A stretch of DNA of 5,346 bases from Chitinophagaceae bacterium (lineage in GTDB: Bacteria > Bacteroidota > Bacteroidia > Chitinophagales > Chitinophagaceae), in assembly GCA_003509845.1 (NCBI GenBank), contig DOMR01000133.1, forward strand, positions 1 through 5,346. Direction: 5' to 3'. The notes below the pieces were generated by a model. The model was not told the origin of the DNA and searched no databases. It was given only the letters and a program-made list of their open reading frames with translations. The first letter of the stretch is position 1; each line of letters begins with the position of its first letter. The position numbers and the translations under genes are program-made. Shown here piece by piece: positions 1 to 5,346 of the stretch.

Positions 1-1
1 A

Positions 2-253
2 GCGGCTGATGTTTTAAAACAAGTGATTGGTTCCGGTGAAATAAAACATGAACAAGCACGACACGAAGTAAAGGATGCATTGCCAGCACATGAGTTAAGT
101 GTGCAATTGTTGGATTATAAAGATACCACTAGTTTAGAAGCTGGATTAACAGATATGTGGCAGTGGGCACAACAACAACCTAAGCGAGAACAAAAATCAT
201 GGGAAACCTATGAGTTAGAAAAAGGCTTATATGGATTTTGGAAAAACAAATAA
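2..253 (+). CDS. NAD-dependent epimerase/dehydratase (extended SDR), C-terminal fragment
   Basis: This is the last 83 codons of a gene that begins before the window. The frame is open from base 2, so the GTG at 23 is an internal valine rather than a start. The tail resembles nucleotide-sugar epimerases/dehydratases of the GalE/RmlB type. An 'ARHEVKDA' segment matches the usual E-x-R-x-E-V-x-x-A stretch before the last helices. It is followed by 'TSLEAGLTDMWQWAQ', the typical end-helix pattern in which a T-S-L-E-x-G-L turn leads to a Trp-rich helix. The extra tail, W-E-T-Y-E-L-E-K-G-L-Y-G-F-W-K, is of a kind I associate with Bacteroidota homologues. Such enzymes are cytoplasmic and convert one NDP-sugar into another. 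The Rossmann NAD site and the catalytic Tyr-Lys pair lie outside the window, so the substrate cannot be named. It lies 41 bp before the Wzi-like gene on the same strand, consistent with a sugar-precursor role in the same polysaccharide locus. The family call is fairly sure; the exact reaction is unknown. Confidence 0.75.
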   Translation, partial: AADVLKQVIGSGEIKHEQARHEVKDALPAHELSVQLLDYKDTTSLEAGLTDMWQWAQQQPKREQKSWETYELEKGLYGFWKNK

Positions 254-294
254 GCAATAGAAACAGCAGCAAGGAATATTATATTGAAATATAA

Positions 295-2061
295 GTGAAG
301 CAAAGAAAAAAAGAAATAAGTAAAATTTATATAAAGGCACAGGCCATTATTTTTGCTATTGTTATTTGCGCAAGCATTTTAACTTTTCAAAATGCAAAAG
401 CTCAAACCATCAGCATGGATCAGTTACCCATTGAGGATGCGTTAAGGCGATTGCAATTGATGGGGAAAATTGAATCCGATATTTCATTTATGTCACGTCC
501 ATTGCAACCCACCAAAATTGGTGCATGGGATAGCGCTTTGAAATGGTTGGATCCGGTGTATTTTAAAAAGGGATTACACCCCATTGGTAAAAAGTTTTTA
601 GGCAATACATTTTATGCTACCATATTACCCTTACAAGTAACTGGTCAATATGTAACGGAACATCCATTTCAGGAATTGGATGGACCCATGGTGGCAAGTA
701 GCGGAAGGCAAACATATATCAGTGGCGGCGTATTTTTAAAACTAGGACCATTAACCATACAATACCAACCTCAATTTGTATGGGCTGAAAATAAAAATTA
801 TCGAGGCACCCTACAAACGCCCAATTATAATTTCCCCGATAGTTATAGCTATGATCATTTAAAAAACAATTTAGTTTTTAATGAAATTTTTGATGCGCCT
901 TTTTTGAGAAATAATTTATTGGGTAATTCAAGTATACGCTTAAATGCGGGCCCGGTGAGTGTGGGGGTGAGTTCAGAAAACTTAACCTGGGGCCCTTCTA
1001 TTATGAATCCATTAATTATGAGTTCACATCCCGGAGGCTTTATGCATTTAAGTTTTAATAGTCGCCGCCCTTGGCTCACTAAAATAGGAAGTTTTGAATG
1101 GCAGTGGGTTGCTGCGTATTTGGAGGAAATCAATCCGGCGTATCGAGGATTGGCCGAAAATTATTTGGGATATGGACCCAATCAATCTAAGGATGAAAAA
1201 AGATATTTTAATGGCGCAATGCTTACTTACCAACCCAAATGGATTAAGGGGTTAAGTATGGGTTTAACTAGAATTGTGCAGGAACCAGAATTAGTTTTAA
1301 AAGATTTTCCACAATGGAATTTAATTATTAAAAATGTTTCAAGAGCAAGTGATGAAAAAAACTTTAGTGATTATTTATTGTATTCAATAGAAGATAATAC
1401 AGATCAATACGCAGGGGCTTTTTTACGATGGGTTTTGGAACCCTCACATGCTGAATTTTATACCGAATGGTCCCGTAATGACGCATTTTATAATTTGCGT
1501 GATTTTATTCAGGATCCGGAGCATTCCAGGGCATATACTTATGGGTTTCGAAAATTATTTAATTACGATGAAAAAAGGCCATTAAAGTATTGGCAGTTCA
1601 TGAGTGAGTATACCCGTATACAACAAGCATCTAGTTTCCCAGTTCGAAGTGCAGGTACTTGGTATGTGCATGGTGGTTATCGACCATATGGCTATAATTA
1701 TTTGGGCCAAAATTTAGGGGCACCTATTGGATCAGGTGGAAACTACTTTATGATGCGCGTTAGTAAATTTGAAGGTATGAAGCAGTTGGGTATCCAATTG
1801 GAAAGCACCACTAAAAATGCCGATGATTATGAGGGCAGCGGATTGGCCTTTCAAAATCCAAGTAAAACCAAATGGGTGGATATGGGTTTTAGGATTATGT
1901 ATGATCAACCCTATAAACATTTTTTATTATCTGCTAGCTTGATTGGGAAGCGCTCGTTTAATTATAAATTTTCTCAACCAGCAACGGCTTCGGGATTTGG
2001 TTTTGAGAATCCCAACGATGTAGATAGTTTTTTATTAAAAATTGGCATTCGCTATTTATAG
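295..2061 (+). CDS. Wzi-family capsule assembly outer-membrane beta-barrel protein
   Basis: The protein is 588 aa. A basic N-terminus (MKQRKK) and a hydrophobic core at about residues 15-31 lead to an A-K-A|Q signal-peptidase I site near residue 36, so it should be exported. The mature part is rich in aromatic and alternating hydrophobic strands and ends in 'LKIGIRYL', as expected of an outer-membrane barrel. The best family marker is residues 226-252 (S-S-E-N-L-T-W-G-P...N-P-L-I-M-S-S...G-F-M-H-L), the W-G-P / L-x-x-S-N-like core of Bacteroidota Wzi-type proteins (PF14052). A second marker is the Gly/Tyr-rich segment at 459-482 (H-G-G-Y-R-P-Y-G-Y-N...L-G-A-P-I-G). E. coli Wzi is a shorter barrel (about 480 aa) that helps attach capsule to the cell surface. 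The same role is inferred here but not proven; secreted exopolysaccharide is also possible. The GTG start was chosen because an in-frame TAA at 292-294 directly precedes it, while the first ATG (codon 41) would remove the signal peptide. An AAGGA lies about 19 bp upstream, too far for a normal Shine-Dalgarno. The next gene follows after 14 bp. Confidence 0.82.
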   Translation: MKQRKKEISKIYIKAQAIIFAIVICASILTFQNAKAQTISMDQLPIEDALRRLQLMGKIESDISFMSRPLQPTKIGAWDSALKWLDPVYFKKGLHPIGKKFLGNTFYATILPLQVTGQYVTEHPFQELDGPMVASSGRQTYISGGVFLKLGPLTIQYQPQFVWAENKNYRGTLQTPNYNFPDSYSYDHLKNNLVFNEIFDAPFLRNNLLGNSSIRLNAGPVSVGVSSENLTWGPSIMNPLIMSSHPGGFMHLSFNSRRPWLTKIGSFEWQWVAAYLEEINPAYRGLAENYLGYGPNQSKDEKRYFNGAMLTYQPKWIKGLSMGLTRIVQEPELVLKDFPQWNLIIKNVSRASDEKNFSDYLLYSIEDNTDQYAGAFLRWVLEPSHAEFYTEWSRNDAFYNLRDFIQDPEHSRAYTYGFRKLFNYDEKRPLKYWQFMSEYTRIQQASSFPVRSAGTWYVHGGYRPYGYNYLGQNLGAPIGSGGNYFMMRVSKFEGMKQLGIQLESTTKNADDYEGSGLAFQNPSKTKWVDMGFRIMYDQPYKHFLLSASLIGKRSFNYKFSQPATASGFGFENPNDVDSFLLKIGIRYL

Positions 2062-2075
2062 TTTTTAAAGTATTT

Positions 2076-3452
2076 ATGTTTTTATTTCCACTTGCTTATT
2101 TAGTTTCCTTTTTTTATGCAGTCACTCAAATGTTTAAAAAGCAAATCGAAGGCTTTTTAATTTTTGTTATTGTTGGTCTGCCTATCTATATCAATGCGAT
2201 GTCGGTCAGTTTTATGTATGGGTTTAGCAGGTGGATACCCTTATTACAATCCTTTAAGGAGCTTGCAGTTTTAGGAGCATGTTTATTAGTGGCAACAAAA
2301 TTAAAACAAAAACCAGTGTTGCATGTTATTGACAAGTTAATCATTGGGTTTTTTTTATATACTTTATTTTATGTGATTGTTCCTATAGGTTCCTATACTA
2401 TTATGGCCAAATTGATGGCTTTAAAAAACTTATCCTTTTTTTGTTTGCTGTACTTTGTTGGTAGGTTTTGTGATAAGGACCAGGTGAATATCAATAAACT
2501 ATTTTCATTTATTGTTATTGTAATGTTGGTTGCGACTTTTGTTGTTTTTGGAGAGCGCATATTAAATCAGCACCTCCATAGTTTTACTGGGTTTAGTGAT
2601 TATAATTTTTATTTTTTTAATACCGACGCTTCAGGTAATTACGGCTTGTTATGGACTTTTGAAACAGAATCAACTGCAAAACGATTTGGAAGTATATTTT
2701 CAAATCCTTTGGAATTTGCATCTGCGATTGTTTTATGCTTAGCCATTATACTGGCTTTAATAAGTTCAAAAAACAATACCGATATAACTACACCCATACA
2801 AAGTAAGGCTAGTACATTAGAAATGATGGGTTTAATTGCAAGTTTTATATGTATTGTGCTGGCGTTATCAAGGGCGGCATTCATTAGCTATTTTTTAGTC
2901 ATCTATATTTATGGTTGGATTATAAGCAATAAAAAAATTGTTCATTTTTTTCATATCGGAGCTGCAATCATCGTGCTATATGTATTTTATATTTTAGAAG
3001 GGGACTTGTATGATTTTATTTTAAATACCATTACATTCCAAAATGAGTCAAGTTTAGGGCATGTGTTAGAATGGTTGGATGGCATCAACGCCATGGCATC
3101 ACAACCCTGGGGTTTGGGCTTGGGAGAATCGGGGAGGGTATCCATGACCAATAAAAATAATACAGGCGGCGAAAATCAGTTTATAATTATTGGTGTACAG
3201 GTAGGTGTTTTGGCGATGGCATTATATAGCTATATCTATTTTAAATTAATTAAAACAGGCATGCAACAATTAAAAATTACGGCTGGAAAGGAATGGAAAA
3301 TAATGTTGGCGATTGTACTCATCAAAATTGGCATGTTTGTTCCCATGTTTACTTCCTATATAGATTCTTATATTTACTTAAGTTATTTTTCCTGGTTTTT
3401 ATCAGGGTATATGATTAATCATATACAAAACAGGCAATCAATAGCTGCATGA
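2076..3452 (+). CDS. O-antigen ligase/polymerase (Wzy-like) integral membrane protein
   Basis: This is a 458-aa, highly hydrophobic protein with about 12-13 predicted membrane segments, near residues 2-19, 26-46, 58-76, 85-105, 118-131, 143-160, 212-230, 249-265, 267-284, 290-307, 368-390, 408-427 and 430-448. Two larger loops stand out, at about 161-211 and 308-367. Motifs fit the O-antigen ligase/Wzy_C family (PF04932): R-F-G-S-I-F-S-N-P at 203-211, A-L-S-R-A-A-F at 263-269, and the loop P-W-G-L-G-L-G-E-S-G at 344-353 followed by G-E-N-Q-F-I at 365-370 at the start of the next helix. Family members join undecaprenyl-linked glycans on the periplasmic side, either polymerising repeat units (Wzy) or transferring chains to lipid A (WaaL). 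Its place between a Wzi-like barrel and a glycosyltransferase favours polymerase, but sequence alone does not settle this. The ATG follows the upstream stop by 14 bp with only AT-rich sequence and no Shine-Dalgarno. The stop overlaps the next start (ATGA). No truncation is seen. Confidence 0.82.
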   Translation: MFLFPLAYLVSFFYAVTQMFKKQIEGFLIFVIVGLPIYINAMSVSFMYGFSRWIPLLQSFKELAVLGACLLVATKLKQKPVLHVIDKLIIGFFLYTLFYVIVPIGSYTIMAKLMALKNLSFFCLLYFVGRFCDKDQVNINKLFSFIVIVMLVATFVVFGERILNQHLHSFTGFSDYNFYFFNTDASGNYGLLWTFETESTAKRFGSIFSNPLEFASAIVLCLAIILALISSKNNTDITTPIQSKASTLEMMGLIASFICIVLALSRAAFISYFLVIYIYGWIISNKKIVHFFHIGAAIIVLYVFYILEGDLYDFILNTITFQNESSLGHVLEWLDGINAMASQPWGLGLGESGRVSMTNKNNTGGENQFIIIGVQVGVLAMALYSYIYFKLIKTGMQQLKITAGKEWKIMLAIVLIKIGMFVPMFTSYIDSYIYLSYFSWFLSGYMINHIQNRQSIAA

Positions 3453-4582
3453 GTAATACCACCATTAAAGTAGCCGTGGATGTACGCGATTTACAAATTG
3501 CGGCTTCTGGTGCGCGTAGTTATTTAGAAAGTTTGGTGATTGAATTTAAAAAGGAGCATGCTGAATGTAGCTTTTATTTTTTAGATGCAAAAACTAAGGC
3601 ATATACAGGCAATCACTTTTTATTAAAACTTAAAGAACAACTCAGTTATTTTTTGTGGAAACAATTCGTATTGCCTTATCAAGCCAAACAGTTGGGTTGT
3701 CGCGTTTTATTTTGTTCCGATTTTATGGTGCCTTATTTTTCATTGGGAATTAAGACGATCCCCGTATTCCACGACGCTTTTTTTTGGGAATATCCAGAAC
3801 ATTATAATAAGTATTGGCTGCTATTTTTTAGAAATTTAGGATTGGCTGCGGCAAAAAAATCTGTATATGTAGTTGCACCTACACAATATGCCTCTAATCA
3901 ATTAGCCAAGTATACAGGCATTAATCCCAATAAAATACAAGTAATAGGCGAAGCCCCAAAAACCATTAATACTTCCATAAGCCAAAATGAAACAACTGCG
4001 ATTGTAAAGCAAATTTTAAACTTGGATTATATTTTACATGTTGGCACTTTGGAAAAAAGAAAAAACCTAATAGCGCTCATCCAAGCTTTTAAAATAGTTA
4101 GAGAAAATGGATTCCCGAATTTAAAATTAGTACTGGTGGGTAAAGCCTCCAACAAAATAACCTTAGACGATAGTAGTGCGATTAAGGATGCAATCATGCA
4201 GCAACAATTAACCAATGAGGTAATATTAACCGACTACCTCTGTGATGCAGAGGTGCAGCAACTATATCAAAAAGCCAAGTTGTATGTATTTCCTTCAATC
4301 AATGAAGGATTTGGTATTCCTGTATTAGAAGCATTTAAATATCAAGTGCCTGTAGTAATTGCAAATAATACTTGTTTGCCCGAGGTGGCAGGACAGGGGG
4401 CAAAAAGTTTTAATCCATTTTCAGTAAAAGAAATGGCTAATGCAATTAGTACCCTATTAAAGGACGAAGCTCTGCGCCAATCTTATATTGAAAAAGGAAA
4501 CGCTCAGTTACAAAATTTTTCTTGGGACAAAACAGCAGGGGCATTAATGCAATTATTTAAAAAAGCAGTAGCGGATTCATAA
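3449..4582 (+). CDS. Glycosyltransferase family 4 (GT-B fold) protein
   Basis: This 377-aa cytoplasmic or membrane-associated glycosyltransferase appears complete. The N-terminal acceptor domain opens with 'VAVDVRDLQ' and a glycine-bearing loop S-G-A-R-S-Y (20-25), where many relatives have G-I-G-R-Y. It continues with V-F-H-D-A-F (106-111), corresponding to the H-D motif of GT4 enzymes, and A-P-T-Q-Y-A-S (143-149). The C-terminal nucleotide-sugar domain starts at about 194 with Y-I-L-H-V-G-T-L-E-K-R-K-N (194-206), whose Arg/Lys usually contact the donor phosphates. It then has L-V-L-V-G-K-A (227-233), a V-F-P-S sheet and the E-x7-E signature E-G-F-G-I-P-V-L-E (286-294). It ends with P-E-V-A-G and a last helix (F-S-W-D-K-T-A). 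The expected reaction is retaining transfer of a sugar from an NDP donor to the growing lipid-linked glycan; donor and acceptor cannot be read from sequence. Its start overlaps the Wzy-like stop by 4 bp, suggesting translational coupling, and the next gene begins 2 bp after its stop. Confidence 0.9.
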   Translation: MSNTTIKVAVDVRDLQIAASGARSYLESLVIEFKKEHAECSFYFLDAKTKAYTGNHFLLKLKEQLSYFLWKQFVLPYQAKQLGCRVLFCSDFMVPYFSLGIKTIPVFHDAFFWEYPEHYNKYWLLFFRNLGLAAAKKSVYVVAPTQYASNQLAKYTGINPNKIQVIGEAPKTINTSISQNETTAIVKQILNLDYILHVGTLEKRKNLIALIQAFKIVRENGFPNLKLVLVGKASNKITLDDSSAIKDAIMQQQLTNEVILTDYLCDAEVQQLYQKAKLYVFPSINEGFGIPVLEAFKYQVPVVIANNTCLPEVAGQGAKSFNPFSVKEMANAISTLLKDEALRQSYIEKGNAQLQNFSWDKTAGALMQLFKKAVADS

Positions 4583-4584
4583 GT

Positions 4585-5247
4585 ATGTTTAAGTTATTAG
4601 TCAATCATCATAAAAAAAATTCCTTTGTCAATCAATTTCGACAAAAGCGCTTTGAGTTATTAAAAAATGGCATTGAAAAATTAATACAAAAGGATCATTT
4701 TAAAATTTTAGATATTGGTGGAGATATTCAATATTGGAAAAATATTGGGTGGCAGCACCCAGCTTGTAAAATTCATTTATTGAATTTATATGAAAGTAAA
4801 GTGCCTGAAAATGAAACCCATCAATTTGGCAGTAGTGTAGGGAATGGATTATCCTTGGAATATAAAAAAGGGGATGTAGATTTAATTTTTTCAAATTCGG
4901 TGATTGAGCATGTGGGTAGTTATGCAAATCAGCAAATATTTGCAGGTGAAGTAAGAAGGGTGTCGGATAAATATATTGTACAAACGCCTTCTATCTGGTT
5001 TCCATTGGAGCCGCATAGTTTAATACCCTTATTCCAATTTTTGCCACATTCAATTAGGGCGTTATTGATCATGACCTTTAATATTAACTATTTCCCCAAG
5101 GCCAAAACGTATAAAGAAGCTATTAAAGTTTCACATTCCACTTTAATGTTTACGCACAAACGCTTTAAACAGCTTTTCCCAGAAGCAGAAATTCAGGTGG
5201 AACGGTTTTTAGGTATACCCAAATCGTATACGGCTATAAAATTATAA
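4585..5247 (+). CDS. Class I SAM-dependent methyltransferase
   Basis: This is a 220-aa cytoplasmic protein. A basic N-terminal helix leads into the Rossmann-type motif I, F-K-I-L-D-I-G-G-D-I-Q-Y-W (39-51), which has the acidic-hydrophobic-G-G start but not the common G-x-G-x-G. The strand H-L-L-N-L (64-68) would carry the ribose-binding turn. D-V-D-L-I-F-S-N-S-V-I-E-H-V-G (97-111) is a clear motif IV/post-IV of Methyltransf_11-like enzymes. It is followed by Q-Q-I-F-A-G-E-V-R-R-V and then Q-T-P-S-I-W-F-P-L-E-P-H (133-144), a segment I recognise from a methyltransferase family found in glycan loci. The C-terminal 'FPEAEIQVERFLGIPKSYTA' also fits that family. The likely role is SAM-dependent methylation of a sugar, or a related step, in the same polysaccharide pathway; the acceptor is unknown. 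The ATG lies 2 bp after the glycosyltransferase stop with no Shine-Dalgarno, so expression probably depends on the upstream gene. An A8 run lies at codons 10-12. Class is confident; function is inferred from neighbours. Confidence 0.82.
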   Translation: MFKLLVNHHKKNSFVNQFRQKRFELLKNGIEKLIQKDHFKILDIGGDIQYWKNIGWQHPACKIHLLNLYESKVPENETHQFGSSVGNGLSLEYKKGDVDLIFSNSVIEHVGSYANQQIFAGEVRRVSDKYIVQTPSIWFPLEPHSLIPLFQFLPHSIRALLIMTFNINYFPKAKTYKEAIKVSHSTLMFTHKRFKQLFPEAEIQVERFLGIPKSYTAIKL

Positions 5248-5249
5248 TG

Positions 5250-5346
5250 CTACTTGATTTTTCGCAGCCAAATGGAAGCGGGCTGGTCCTGTTCTGACAA
5301 ATTAGTCAATGTTTGTTGTGTCGCTTTAAAATGATTTGTTTTAAGA
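5250..5346 (-). CDS. Possible 3' end of a convergent unknown gene (partial)
   Basis: On the minus strand a reading frame is open from the window edge to a TAG whose complement is at 5250-5252. It gives 31 codons, ending in '...SEQDQPASIWLRKIK'. The peptide has a plausible soluble, charged C-terminal composition. The other two minus frames meet stops quickly, and the plus strand holds no credible gene here. The frame would end 2 bp from the methyltransferase stop in a tail-to-tail arrangement. I do not recognise the product. The stretch is short enough (31 codons) to be open by chance, so this is a candidate only; the start and most of the gene would lie beyond the window. Confidence 0.4.
   Translation of the reverse strand, partial: LKTNHFKATQQTLTNLSEQDQPASIWLRKIK

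Noticed and set aside
23..253. A complete 76-aa gene starting at the GTG at 23
   Set aside because: The frame is open to the window edge and the peptide is the C-terminal part of an epimerase/dehydratase, so the GTG is internal.
254..294. Possible promoter or start signal in the 41-bp gap before the Wzi-like gene
   Set aside because: No match to the Bacteroidota -7 box (TAnnTTTG) is seen, and AAGGA at 271-275 is too far from the GTG to act as a usual Shine-Dalgarno. Read-through from the epimerase gene is simpler.
855..1133. Minus-strand open frame of 92 codons inside the Wzi-like gene, and similar shorter ones at 420-605, 1048-1233 and 1732-1920
   Set aside because: They are antisense to a well-supported coding gene, show no domain or plausible composition, and are expected as shadows.
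2639..2884. Minus-strand open frames inside the Wzy-like (2639-2884), GT4 (4027-4215) and methyltransferase (4700-4927) genes
   Set aside because: They are antisense shadows of genes whose plus-strand motifs are clear; no start context or homology signal is visible.
4236..4254. Perfect 7-bp inverted repeat with a 5-nt loop (ACCTCTG ... CAGAGGT)
   Set aside because: It lies inside the GT4 coding region, has no U-tract after it, and about two such stems are expected by chance in a window this size. No regulatory role can be argued.
5247..5297. Plus-strand ATG overlapping the methyltransferase stop (TAATG) that opens a 16-codon frame
   Set aside because: The frame ends after 16 codons (MLLDFSQPNGSGLVLF) with no recognisable feature, and it competes with a longer minus-strand frame. 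The overlap is probably accidental.

Overview
This 5.3-kb window is a piece of a surface-polysaccharide (capsule, exopolysaccharide or O-antigen) gene cluster from a member of the Bacteroidota, perhaps a Chitinophagaceae-like bacterium. That placement is an inference from four things: AT-rich DNA, the lack of Shine-Dalgarno sequences before the genes, a Bacteroidota-style Wzi-like outer-membrane protein, and the style of the epimerase tail and the methyltransferase. No rRNA or housekeeping marker is present to fix the taxon.

Layout. The window opens inside the 3' end of a sugar-nucleotide epimerase/dehydratase gene (2-253). After a 41-bp gap come four tightly packed plus-strand genes. They are a Wzi-family outer-membrane beta-barrel with a signal peptide (295-2061), a multi-spanning Wzy/O-antigen-ligase-type membrane protein (2076-3452), a GT4-type glycosyltransferase (3449-4582) and a class I SAM-dependent methyltransferase (4585-5247). 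The junctions are 14 bp, a 4-bp ATGA overlap and 2 bp, so these four genes almost certainly form one transcript, probably continuing from the epimerase. The last ~97 bases hold a stop-bounded minus-strand reading frame that may be the 3' end of a convergent gene.

How they fit together. The epimerase/dehydratase would supply an activated sugar. The GT4 enzyme would add a sugar to the lipid-linked repeat unit at the cytoplasmic face. The methyltransferase could decorate or cap a sugar. The Wzy-like protein would polymerise (or ligate) units on the periplasmic side, and the Wzi-like barrel would act at the outer membrane in surface attachment or organisation of the polymer. No flippase (Wzx), chain-length regulator (Wzc), export channel (Wza) or initiating transferase is visible; they would have to lie outside the window.

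I found no RNA gene, mobile element, CRISPR array, convincing promoter or terminator. The window looks like a conventional glycan locus. The points most worth checking are the cryptic convergent gene end, the unusual motif I of the methyltransferase and the polymerase-versus-ligase identity of the membrane protein.
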